Assembly: GCA_003599815.1 (NCBI GenBank)
Contig: QZJZ01000005.1
Location: 1 to 33,409 of the forward strand
DNA: 33,409 nt
Reading direction: 5' to 3'
Origin: Candidatus Auribacter fodinae
GTDB lineage: Bacteria; Auribacterota; Auribacteria; Auribacterales; Auribacteraceae
A model generated the notes under the pieces. That model saw only the letters and a list, made by a program, of their open reading frames with translations. It was not told the origin of the DNA and made no database searches. Positions within the stretch are counted from its first letter, which is position 1. Each line of letters starts with the position of its first letter. The position numbers and the translations under genes were made by a program. Positions 22,632 through 31,172 of the stretch are shown piece after piece.

Positions 22632-23777
22632 ATGAAAAGACCTATTTTTAGTTTGGTTTTAGGAGCCGCACTTCTGTCAGGGACAGCTCACGCGGCTATG
22701 CAGTCTGTGCAACTGGTAAACAACGCGTACACCAATCAGGAGTTGTCCGTTGCGGTTAAAGCAGATGGTACTCCTGTGGTACTTTACAAGGGCGCTTCAG
22801 GCTTGCAGTATGGAGCGTATGATATATCCACAGGAACCTTCACCAGCGAAGAGATAGGAGCGAGTGCTGATTATTATGATTTTGAGCTCGATTCCAACGG
22901 CAACGCCCATGTGGGGTACCTGAACAAGACCAGCAGTTATGCTCAAGTTAAGTACAAAAATAACGTTGGGGGATCGTGGAGCGCTGAGAATATAGCTTAC
23001 CAGTACTCATCGACCCAGCATAATGTATTACAGCCATGGGTTCAGGTAGATGTGAATAGCAGTAACAAGCCGTATATTTCGTATAACCTGCATCCGTCAA
23101 GCAACTCAACCGTGCTTGGCTATACATATGCTAATAATTTTGGAAGCTGGAGCGCAGTGACGGTTCAGAGCGGCAGCAATCAGCCGGGTGATCATGCCAT
23201 GGCGGTCGATAACAATGGCAATGTGCAGTTCGCATACTATACTCTGAACCCGTATACCTTTTATAACGAAATAAACGGTTCTACCCGTGAAACCATACCG
23301 AACCCGGGCACAACGATTTTTGATATGGACATCAATGCCGGCGGCAACCCTGTTTTGCTGTATCGCAACAGCAGTTCGCTCCGCCTGCGTGAGCGGACAA
23401 CGTGGGGATGGAGCACGACTGACCTGTTTCTGATGTCAGGATTGTATCCTGCGTCCGGTGTGATTGAGGTGGATGACGACGGATTTTATCATATTGCGTC
23501 AACGGAAGGATCGACAGTTTATTATATCACCAATAAATCAGGCGCGTGGGTAACGGAAACATACGCGATCAACGGCACAGTTGCGTATTATTCTCTTGAT
23601 ATGGCTGTAAGTGACGACGGCAAAGCGGTTATCGCGTATTATTCGGGTGATCCGTCGGCAGGCGTTATGCTTCTTATGGACAGCGCGTTGACAAACGTTG
23701 TTGTGCCTGAGCCGGCGACTATGGTTCTGATGACGTTAGCCATCGGCGCGCTAAGGCTTGTTCGCCGTAAAAAGTAA
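22632..23777 (+). CDS. beta-propeller-like PEP-CTERM protein
   Basis: About 381 residues. A signal peptide (PIFSLVLGAALLSGTAHA) is followed by repeated units of 40-50 residues with the pattern xxVAVKADGTPVVLYK, FELDSNGNAHVGYLN, VDVNSSNKPYISYN, AVDNNGNVQFAYY, DINAGGNPVLLYRN, VDDDGFYHIAS and VSDDGKAVIAYY. Such spaced (D/N)xxG-xPxVxY repeats suggest a six- to seven-bladed beta-propeller as in sialidase-like or other surface proteins. VPEPAT, a hydrophobic helix and RRKK form the sorting signal. AAAGGAAACC sets the start at 22632 rather than the upstream ATG at 22563. Confidence 0.88.
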   Translation: MKRPIFSLVLGAALLSGTAHAAMQSVQLVNNAYTNQELSVAVKADGTPVVLYKGASGLQYGAYDISTGTFTSEEIGASADYYDFELDSNGNAHVGYLNKTSSYAQVKYKNNVGGSWSAENIAYQYSSTQHNVLQPWVQVDVNSSNKPYISYNLHPSSNSTVLGYTYANNFGSWSAVTVQSGSNQPGDHAMAVDNNGNVQFAYYTLNPYTFYNEINGSTRETIPNPGTTIFDMDINAGGNPVLLYRNSSSLRLRERTTWGWSTTDLFLMSGLYPASGVIEVDDDGFYHIASTEGSTVYYITNKSGAWVTETYAINGTVAYYSLDMAVSDDGKAVIAYYSGDPSAGVMLLMDSALTNVVVPEPATMVLMTLAIGALRLVRRKK

Positions 23778-23799
23778 ACTTTTCGATATATTTGATTGT

Positions 23800-23832
23800 G
23801 AGGGAGGTATCCGCGGGTGCCTCCCTTTTTTT
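23800..23832 (+). terminator. intrinsic terminator after the propeller-like gene
   Basis: Stem GGGAGG/CCTCCC (23802-23807 with 23820-23825) followed by seven or more T. Confidence 0.85.
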
Positions 23833-23928
23833 GTGTGGGGATTCTTCTTTTCTTGTTATCATCCCGGTACGATACTTGCTTTTAATCATTTCAAATGAAA
23901 TATCCTGAGCATAAAAAGGAGATAAGGA

Positions 23929-24797
23929 ATGGATAAAAGGAAGGTGCGTATTCCGCACGGTACTGCTATTCAGTGTGGCTGACATATGTCCATGGCTCAT
24001 AAAAATAACCTGTCCACACGCCCGAAAGTGATAGCTGAACTCGGTCCCGGCAACTCGCTCGGTATCGGGCTGGCGGCTCTGATATCCGGCGCGGAACGCT
24101 ATTATGCCTTTGATATAGCCAGATTCGCTACCAATGAACAAAATATGGAAAAATTTGATATACTCGTTGAACTATTCAGAAGCCACGAAAACATACCCGG
24201 TGAAGATAAGTTTCCGCGCGTGAAACCGTACCTTGATTCCTACGAGTTTCCTCATCATATCTATGATGATGCCTATCTCAATGAAATGCTTAATCCGGAA
24301 CGGATTGATCGAATAAGAACATCCCTTGCAAATATAAATTCCGACGATTCGTTTATCAAATACGAGGTGCCGTGGGACAGCAGAAGTATCATAAAAAAGA
24401 ATCCGTAGATATGATCTTTTCTCAGGCAGTTCTTGAACATATAGATAACCTGCCTGAAGCGTACGAATCGATGCGGTTATGGCTTAAACCCGATGGATTT
24501 ATGTCGCACCAGATTGATTTCAAGTGCCACGGTACAGCCGAGGAATGGAACAGGCACTGGGCATACTCGCAGTCAGAATGGATGCATCGCCGCAAATAAC
24601 AGACATTCCTGCTCAACAGGGAACCGCACTCGTGTCATTTAGCCTATCTGCGCCAGTCGGGGTTTACTGTATTGTGTGATAATACTATCCAGTACGAACA
24701 GGGGATATCCCGCGATAGGTTGTCAGAGGAATTTAAAAATCTTTCCGATGAGGATTTTTTTACCGGCAACGCGTTTATACAATCGTCCAGAAATTAG
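23929..24797 (+). pseudogene. decayed SAM-dependent methyltransferase
   Basis: A gene of about 290 codons with three lesions. From the ATG at 23929 (AAGGA upstream), frame 1 reads MDKRKVRIPHGTAIQCG, meets TGA at 23980, then continues through the SAM-binding motif VIAELGPGNSLGIG and YYAFDIAR. Near 24395 the frame shifts by one, and the second frame carries ESVDMIFSQAVLEHIDNLPE, MRLWLKPDGF and HWAYSQSEW, interrupted by TAA at 24597. It then resumes as FLLNREPHSCHLAYLRQSGF and ends at TAG 24795. The content is that of a class I methyltransferase of the type found in surface glycan clusters. Several independent lesions make a sequence error unlikely. Confidence 0.88.
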
Positions 24798-24844
24798 ACA
24801 CCTGTTAGACCATTACGTATTCCTGAAAATTACGAAGAGAAGAT

Positions 24845-26086
24845 TTAAACATTCATGGATATGATGTTAAGGTCATTATTCGCGAAGGCACTATTGATTC
24901 GTTCTCGAATCTGGTCTTTGTGAGCAAGTGATCCGATGACAATATTTTGAATACCATGCTCGGATATTTGTTCAATAGGTATAATTGGTATACCGCACAG
25001 ATACGAACCAGCGTTTGCGGGGTCTCTGTCAATGATAGCCGTGATATTGAGATCATTTTTCGCCATCAGCACTATTTCGCTGAGAGCTCCGGTTCCATAC
25101 ACTGCCGTATTTCCTGTAAGGTTTTCACAGATAAACTTTTCTTTTACATATGACTTGAAGAGTTCGTATGAATCAGTCCATTGTTTCATTTTACCGGTAA
25201 TCGTATTTGTGTAATCAGCTATGACCGATTTGGACGATAGTTCATTGATAATAGCCTTGTGTTCATCCGGCTTCAGCGGTTGCTTTTCGTCAATCCCGCA
25301 TCGGTTAAGTATATCGTTGAGAGTGACGTTTTCCTCTGCCGTATCGAAGATTGCCTGAACAAAGGCAAAATCCATATCATTGGGATTTTCAGCAAGTTGT
25401 TCTGCTATGTAAGTTTGTACGTTATCTACTTTGCCGTCGTTTTTGCATCGCAGGTAACGAAGGCGGTATTTGGGAAACAAATCCCTGTAATACTGGTGAA
25501 AATCGTGTTGAGCTACGATGTGTTCTGGCGCGTAGGAATATTCGAGGTTATGCTGTTTTGCAAATATTTTCATGTTGTCGCTTTCCGGGCGGAGCCATTC
25601 CCCGGCAGGGTCGATCTTTTTTAGAAAAGCGTAGAATTCTTTGGAGTATCTGTTGTTATAGAGATGTATACCTGCTTTGACTTCACCACGGAACTTATCA
25701 TGAACCCAGAAGCTCCATTTTAGCGACAGGTTGAAATCGTGGAGCGTCAGCGCGTGGAATATGTACTCCATTGCGTCAGGGTAGAGGAGCATGTCAGCGT
25801 CCAGCGCCAACAGGTATGGTGCGGTACTTTGCGAACCGATCTCAATCGTTTTCTGAACTGCCCTGAAGAACGGTTTTTCTTCAATGACGTGAATACGGCC
25901 GGCATCAACCTGCTTTTTAAGTATTTCCTTGCACAAGCCCGCCGTTCGTTCGTCCGCAGTGCGTATGACAATGATTAAATCACGTTCCAGTTTAAGTGGT
26001 TTTATCATTCCTGAATGAAGCCTTTCATTCATAATAAGTATGTGAGTTTGTTTTATATTCGCTGATTTAAGCAAGTTGTATTCCAA
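24845..26086 (-). CDS. glycosyltransferase-like protein fused to a Rossmann-type C-terminal domain
   Basis: Up to 413 residues. The N-terminal part is GT-A-like: LIIVIRTADERTAGLCKEI, then APYLLALDADMLLYPDAM, where DAD is the probable metal and nucleotide-sugar motif, followed by HDFHQYYRDLFPKYRLRYLR. The C-terminal 90 residues form a separate nucleotide-binding-like domain: NTAVYGTGALSEIVLMAKN, IIDRDPANAG, GIPIIPIEQI and NIVIGSLAHKDQI, similar to the Rossmann regions of PglD-type or sugar-modifying proteins. The longest frame uses TTG at 26086; ATGs at 26032 and 26008 are alternatives, and none has a good ribosome binding site. The surrounding glycan genes support a carbohydrate role; the substrate is unknown. 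Confidence 0.75.
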   Translation of the reverse strand: MEYNLLKSANIKQTHILIMNERLHSGMIKPLKLERDLIIVIRTADERTAGLCKEILKKQVDAGRIHVIEEKPFFRAVQKTIEIGSQSTAPYLLALDADMLLYPDAMEYIFHALTLHDFNLSLKWSFWVHDKFRGEVKAGIHLYNNRYSKEFYAFLKKIDPAGEWLRPESDNMKIFAKQHNLEYSYAPEHIVAQHDFHQYYRDLFPKYRLRYLRCKNDGKVDNVQTYIAEQLAENPNDMDFAFVQAIFDTAEENVTLNDILNRCGIDEKQPLKPDEHKAIINELSSKSVIADYTNTITGKMKQWTDSYELFKSYVKEKFICENLTGNTAVYGTGALSEIVLMAKNDLNITAIIDRDPANAGSYLCGIPIIPIEQISEHGIQNIVIGSLAHKDQIRERINSAFANNDLNIISMNV

Positions 26087-26177
26087 AAGGTAATTAAAAT
26101 AGTGCGCAATTATTATTTGTAAACAAATTGAAACATGCTATATTTCAAATAATTCTTTTACATATCAGGAGAAAACA

Positions 26178-26987
26178 ATGAATCTGTTCGATAAAAAAAA
26201 TAACAGACTGATAGCTCTTGTCGAGGAAGCGACTCCTGAGTTCTGGGACAAACGCTGGGAAACAGATGAGCTGGTCAAATATATTACTGGTTCAAAACAT
26301 GTGAACGGTACGCATGACGTGAGGCTAAAAAAGTATGTGGACAAATACCTTACGCCCGGTTCACGGATACTTGAAGGCGGTTGTGGTCGAGGTCGTTATG
26401 TTTATGGGTTTGAGTGTTGGGGCTATGAGTCTTACGGCGTGGATTTCGCGGAAAAAACCATAGAACAGATAAAAAGACATTTCCCTGATTTAAAAATTTT
26501 CAAGCAGGACGTCAGAAAACTGGATTTTCAGGATAATTTTTTTGACTGTTATTACTCTGGAGGCGTAATCGAACATTTCTGGGAAGGATACGACCTGATT
26601 ATCAATGAAGTGTACAGAGTACTCAAACCCTGCGGGTATCTGATTCTCACAATGCCATTTTTTTCTCCGTTGCGACGGTTAAAAGCACGTTTGGGAAAAT
26701 TCCCTCTATTTACGGAATCTGAAAAACCGGAGAACTTTTACCAGTTTTTTTTAAACCCGAAACAGACCATAAAATACATTGAGGCTCTTGGGTTTAAGAA
26801 AGTTGAGTCTGAACCGTACAACATTATCGTCGGCTTACAGAAAGATTTTCCTGCCTTTGAAAAGCCGTTGCGTACTATCTTGCAGGGTAAAAATGTGTTT
26901 ACCCGCTTTTTGCGTGGTTTGATGCGACTCACATTGTCTTGGTTTGGAGGGCATAGTATCCTGATTGTTTTCAGGAAAAATGCATAG
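26178..26987 (+). CDS. class I SAM-dependent methyltransferase
   Basis: A 269-residue protein with motif I RILEGGCGRGRYVYGF (about residues 63-78), the acidic SAM-ribose contact in SYGVDFAEKTIEQI, motif II FDCYYSGGVIEHF and motif III VLKPCGYLILTMPFF. It is probably a small-molecule or sugar O- or C-methyltransferase acting within the glycan cluster; the substrate cannot be read from sequence. AGGAGAAAACA precedes the ATG. Its last 17 bases overlap the end of the convergent GT4 gene at 26971, so antisense overlap of the two transcripts is expected. Confidence 0.92.
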   Translation: MNLFDKKNNRLIALVEEATPEFWDKRWETDELVKYITGSKHVNGTHDVRLKKYVDKYLTPGSRILEGGCGRGRYVYGFECWGYESYGVDFAEKTIEQIKRHFPDLKIFKQDVRKLDFQDNFFDCYYSGGVIEHFWEGYDLIINEVYRVLKPCGYLILTMPFFSPLRRLKARLGKFPLFTESEKPENFYQFFLNPKQTIKYIEALGFKKVESEPYNIIVGLQKDFPAFEKPLRTILQGKNVFTRFLRGLMRLTLSWFGGHSILIVFRKNA

Positions 26988-28536
26988 CCTGTTTTTGCGG
27001 CCAGAGAAACGTTAAATCCCCGTTTGTGTAGAGAATTTTTTCTTTCGCGTGTATTGCTTCAATTATATCCACCACATTTTGGTTTTCATCTTTTGCCATA
27101 AAATCATTGAACATAAATATCAGGCTGTCCCAGTTGACCTGATTGATCTGTTCGACCATCCCGTTCATTTTTGCCAGATCGAACGTGTCGGAACGGTCAT
27201 ACACAAAAGTATTTTTCAGGCTTGTGTATCCTGTTATGCCCGGCAGGCTTTTCTCATGGCATAACATAGAAATGCCAGTTCTTTCAAAGTGGTTTTGAGC
27301 GAATTTCATGACCCTGTCGGTGAGGGGTTTGCTTCCAGACCGGAATATGAGCACATTCTTTGGTTTTGAACCGCCATGATGTTCGTATCGTGTTCCAAGA
27401 TAATGGTTTCTCATACCTTGTCTGGCGTTGGGGTATTTCTGCCTGAACTCATCTGAGGCAACGTATCTGTAAAGTGTGTCGTATTTATCGATCATACTCT
27501 GCAGGCTGAATTTTTCCTCAATGATTTTCCGTCCGTTTCGTCCCATTTCGCGCCGAAGCTGATTGTCGTTAATTAATCTCATTAGCCTATCGTAAAAGCT
27601 GTCCATATCCTCAGTATCGACGATAAATCCGTTATACCCGTCCTGAACAAGAGAACTTAATTCTCCGGAATCCGTAGCGACAATCGGGAGCGCAAAAGCC
27701 ATTTTTTCCATGACAGCGTTGGATAATCCTTCTTTAGTTACCTTGATTTCGCCTTGAGCCGTAGTGTGTTTGCCTGAGGCGATTACGCCAATGTCAAATG
27801 TGCGCATAACATCCGCAGGGTGCTCTGTAGGCGGAATGAACAGGACGTGTTTTTCTATTTGTAACCGGGTAATCAGATCCTGTAATAGATCAGTATATCC
27901 GTTATATGGAGTGCCGAGCAGGAGCAGTTTGACATTCTTGTTTGTTTCTATGATTTTAGCGCATACATTGATTAGTTTATCAATACATTTTTCAGGCGCA
28001 ATGCGCCCGCAGTAACCGATGGCGATATCGTTCTCGTTAAGACCCAGTTCAGTTCGTGTTCCATGACGGTCAGTTTCAGGGGAGAATGCATTAAGGTCTA
28101 TACCGTTCTGGATGAGTTTAATATATTTATGCGGGTAGCCCTGAACCGCTTTTTCGAACACTTTGTTGGTTGAACTGATAATGCAGTCGACCGGAGTTTT
28201 CTCAAATCTGAACGCGGAGTTCATACCTGACAACCGCTCCACTATTCTAGGAACTCCAGCGGTGTAGGCAATATAATTTCCTCGGGCAAAGCCATTTGTC
28301 TGGACAATATCTATTTTGTTCTCCCGTAAATATTCAAGCAATCTCAGGTTTTCGTGTATATAAACGCATTTCCCGCATTGTCTGAACCGTTGCTGGAACG
28401 AGTCCATAAAAGTATTGATCATATGGAACTCATATCCTTTCTCGCGCAGACCTTCTGCAATAGAAAGAAAGGTTCTCTGAATGCCTCCCATATCAAAAAT
28501 GGGAGATATGAACGCGATTCTTATTTGTTTAAGCAT
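26971..28536 (-). CDS. GT4 family glycosyltransferase with C-terminal extension, paralogue 1
   Basis: A 521-residue cytoplasmic GT-B enzyme. The N-terminal domain begins RIAFISPIFDMGGIQRTFLS. The C-terminal GT domain has IGYCGRIAPEKCIDKLI and the GT4 nucleotide-sugar motif KEGLSNAVMEKMA (EX7E), ending near residue 370. About 130 further residues form an extra domain (NVLIFRSGSKPLTDRV, MLCHEKSLPG, FVYDRSDTFDLAKM, FMFNDFMAKDENQNVVDI) that I cannot match to a GT4 enzyme of ordinary length. It is one of three paralogues in this window. AGGAAATATA precedes the ATG. It starts 23 bases after the stop of the second paralogue, suggesting an operon of 30107 to 26971. Confidence 0.9.
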   Translation of the reverse strand: MLKQIRIAFISPIFDMGGIQRTFLSIAEGLREKGYEFHMINTFMDSFQQRFRQCGKCVYIHENLRLLEYLRENKIDIVQTNGFARGNYIAYTAGVPRIVERLSGMNSAFRFEKTPVDCIISSTNKVFEKAVQGYPHKYIKLIQNGIDLNAFSPETDRHGTRTELGLNENDIAIGYCGRIAPEKCIDKLINVCAKIIETNKNVKLLLLGTPYNGYTDLLQDLITRLQIEKHVLFIPPTEHPADVMRTFDIGVIASGKHTTAQGEIKVTKEGLSNAVMEKMAFALPIVATDSGELSSLVQDGYNGFIVDTEDMDSFYDRLMRLINDNQLRREMGRNGRKIIEEKFSLQSMIDKYDTLYRYVASDEFRQKYPNARQGMRNHYLGTRYEHHGGSKPKNVLIFRSGSKPLTDRVMKFAQNHFERTGISMLCHEKSLPGITGYTSLKNTFVYDRSDTFDLAKMNGMVEQINQVNWDSLIFMFNDFMAKDENQNVVDIIEAIHAKEKILYTNGDLTFLWPQKQAMHFS

Positions 28537-28559
28537 TATATTTCCTCAATTACACTACC

Positions 28560-30107
28560 TTATTCAGTCCATAGGAAGCTTATATTTCCTTTTGAAACTA
28601 AGATTTTTTTATCAGCTTTGATTGCGTTGACTATATCAACTACATTTTGATTTTCATCCTTTGCCATGAAATCATTGAATATAAAAAAGAGATAATCCAG
28701 ATTTTGCTGGTTTATCGTTTTCACGATATCCTGCATTTTTGTACCGTCAAAACTGTCTGATAATCCATAAACGAGTGTATTTTTAATTTTTTTGTATTGT
28801 TGTGTTTCGGGTAGGCTTTTTTCATGACATAATAACCATGTATTTGGTTCATGAAACTGCTTTTCAATATTGTGTATAATAGAATCAGTGATTTCTTTAC
28901 TGCCGGACCTGAAAACGAGAATATTTTTTTGTTTCTCATAATTCCCGCTAAATGCGAAACGATTCCCTAAATAATGATGTATCATTTTGTGATCGGGATG
29001 TGGATATTTGTGGCTGAATTCATTGGAGATAACGTATCTGTAAAGATTATCATAACAGTCAATCATATCTTTCCTGTTAAAATGTTTTTCAATATTTTTT
29101 CGTCCGTTTTTTCCCATTTTTTTCCTGAGATGCTCATCTTTAATAAGTATCATCAATCGATCATAAAAAGAATCCATATCTTCCATTCCAACAAGGTATC
29201 CATTATAACCGTTTTTAATCAGAAAGTTGTTTTCGCCTGAGTCGGTCACGACCATAGGTATTGCCGTCGCCATTTGTTCCAAAATGGAATTAGACAACCC
29301 CTCTTTTTTTATGCGTGTTTCGCCGTTGGAAAGAGTATATGTGCCTGAGGTGATAACTCCAATATCAAAAATATTTATAATGTTTTCAGGATATTCGTTT
29401 GGAGCAATAAATATAATATGATCCGATAAATGTAATGTTTCGATTTGTTGCTTTAATGATTCTATGCAGCCTTTATATGGGGGGCCGAATAAAACCAGCT
29501 TTGTATTCTGTACTGATTTAATGACTCGGTCGAACACATTGACCAGTTTATCCAAGCATTTTTCAGGAGCAATCCTTCCGCAATAGCCAATCACAATTTC
29601 ATTTTTTTTGATTTTTAGTTTGTTTATTAATTCGATATTTTTTTTATGTGGGGTGAAATTGGATAGGTCAATGCCATTGTGTATTTTTACTACATACTTG
29701 TGTGGATAAGTATACTGGGCTTTTTTATAACCTTGATCAGTTGATGCAATAATGCAGCTGACAGGATGTTTTTCATAATGGAATGCCCAGTCCATTCCAG
29801 ATAGCCTTTCGATAATTCTTGGTACGCCTGCTACATATGCAATATAATTTGCGCGAGGAAAACCGTTGGTCTGAACAATATCTATTTCATTATCTTGTAG
29901 ATATTTAATAATTTCCGAATTGTCATGTATATAGACGCAATTCCCGCATTTTCTGAACCGATCCTGAAACTCATCTACAAAGGAGTTAATCATGTGGAAC
30001 TCATAGCCCCGGTCTTTTAATCCCTCCGCGATGGCAAGAAAAGTTGTGGGGATACCACCTGAATAAAATATGGGAGAGATAATGGCGATTCGTATTGGTT
30101 TTGACAT
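28560..30107 (-). CDS. GT4 family glycosyltransferase with C-terminal extension, paralogue 2
   Basis: A 515-residue paralogue alignable end to end with the proteins at 26971 and 31173. N-terminal RIAIISPIFYSGGIPTTFLA, GT4 core IGYCGRIAPEKCLDKLV and EX7E motif KEGLSNSILEQMA; C-terminal extension from about residue 395 (NILVFRSGSKEITDSI, LLCHEKSLPE, DYLFFIFNDFMAKDENQN). Its coding sequence is noticeably richer in A+T and lysine/isoleucine codons than the other two copies, so it may have been acquired separately. AGGAAATAA precedes the ATG at 30107. It faces the methyltransferase at 30294 across a 186-base divergent promoter region. Confidence 0.9.
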   Translation of the reverse strand: MSKPIRIAIISPIFYSGGIPTTFLAIAEGLKDRGYEFHMINSFVDEFQDRFRKCGNCVYIHDNSEIIKYLQDNEIDIVQTNGFPRANYIAYVAGVPRIIERLSGMDWAFHYEKHPVSCIIASTDQGYKKAQYTYPHKYVVKIHNGIDLSNFTPHKKNIELINKLKIKKNEIVIGYCGRIAPEKCLDKLVNVFDRVIKSVQNTKLVLFGPPYKGCIESLKQQIETLHLSDHIIFIAPNEYPENIINIFDIGVITSGTYTLSNGETRIKKEGLSNSILEQMATAIPMVVTDSGENNFLIKNGYNGYLVGMEDMDSFYDRLMILIKDEHLRKKMGKNGRKNIEKHFNRKDMIDCYDNLYRYVISNEFSHKYPHPDHKMIHHYLGNRFAFSGNYEKQKNILVFRSGSKEITDSIIHNIEKQFHEPNTWLLCHEKSLPETQQYKKIKNTLVYGLSDSFDGTKMQDIVKTINQQNLDYLFFIFNDFMAKDENQNVVDIVNAIKADKKILVSKGNISFLWTE

Positions 30108-30293
30108 TTATTTCCTCAGTAAATTGATTTTTAATACATAAAAAGCAAAATGTATACCTGTTTCACTTCGAATTTCAAGCTGGTCCATCTCAATTATAAT
30201 TCAACCGAACTTCAATATGTTTTGCTTTACAATCCATTTGTGATCAAATATAGTTCTGATTATCACTGTGACCTTCATTAAAGGAGAAATAGG

Positions 30294-31136
30294 ATGAAAT
30301 TTGAGCTACTCCAACGGTTCGATAAAAAACGATCTCCTGAACAGTTAAGAAAACATTTTGATACGGAAAAAGCTATTGCCGCAAAACTTAAAACGTCCTC
30401 TCGCGAAGAGCGAAAAGTAATTTACAGTACCATGTATGATGAATTATTGGCAACTGTACCCGACCACCCAAGGCTGACTCGGCGTAAAGACAGGGTCACT
30501 ACAGAGACCCGTATTCGGACTCAATTAGCGTTAATTGAAAGATTTTTGGCAGATGATACTATTTTTGTTGAGTTTGCCCCTGGTGATTGTGAACTTGCTC
30601 TTCATATGTGCTCACGTGTAAAATCTGTGTATGCGATTGATATTTCCGATCAGGGACGAGAAAGTTTGGTCGATGCCCCAAAAAATTTTAAGCTGATTAT
30701 TTATAACGGTTACGATCTTGATTTTGAAGAAAACATTGCTGATGTTGTTTTTAGCGACCAATTGATTGAACATTTGCATCCTGATGATACCCAACTTCAT
30801 TTTCAACTTGTTTATAAGATCTTAAAAGAGGGAGGCGCCTATGTTTTCAGGACACCGCATAAGTTTATGGGGCCTTGTGATATCTCTCGTTATTTTTCAG
30901 ATAAAGCCGAAGGGTTTCATCTGAAAGAATGGACATTTATGGAATTGGCAAAGGTTATTAAATCGGTTGGATTCCGGTCATGGTTTATTTATTGGAAAAA
31001 TAATCTTATATATGAGCAACCAATTTTTTATTTATCCATCGTGGAAATGGTGCTAAAAATGTTTCCGAGGGAATCCAGAAAAATCGCTACAACTGTTTTT
31101 CTTCCAGGTGATATATCGATGGTTTGTATAAAATGA
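30294..31136 (+). CDS. class I SAM-dependent methyltransferase
   Basis: A 280-residue protein. An N-terminal helical part (LLQRFDKKRSPEQLRKHF) precedes a Rossmann methyltransferase domain: motif I VEFAPGDCELALHM (about residues 84-97), the acidic contact in VYAIDISDQGRE, motif II DVVFSDQLIEHLHPDD and motif III ILKEGGAYVFRTPH. In motif I, AP replaces the usual G-rich start, as also seen in relatives within surface-glycan clusters. AAAGGAGAAATAGG precedes the ATG. The third GT4 paralogue begins 36 bases after its stop, so the two are probably co-transcribed and may act on the same glycan. Confidence 0.9.
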   Translation: MKFELLQRFDKKRSPEQLRKHFDTEKAIAAKLKTSSREERKVIYSTMYDELLATVPDHPRLTRRKDRVTTETRIRTQLALIERFLADDTIFVEFAPGDCELALHMCSRVKSVYAIDISDQGRESLVDAPKNFKLIIYNGYDLDFEENIADVVFSDQLIEHLHPDDTQLHFQLVYKILKEGGAYVFRTPHKFMGPCDISRYFSDKAEGFHLKEWTFMELAKVIKSVGFRSWFIYWKNNLIYEQPIFYLSIVEMVLKMFPRESRKIATTVFLPGDISMVCIK

Positions 31137-31172
31137 GATGTTTTAATTTACTGAAGTGCTGTTTACTTCCTT

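Noticed and set aside
8093-23777. Exosortase or PEP-CTERM system regulator encoded within the cluster
   Set aside because: No protein with exosortase-type Cys/Arg/His membrane motifs and no PrsK/PrsR pair is present; the histidine kinase at 15292 has a periplasmic solute-binding sensor instead.
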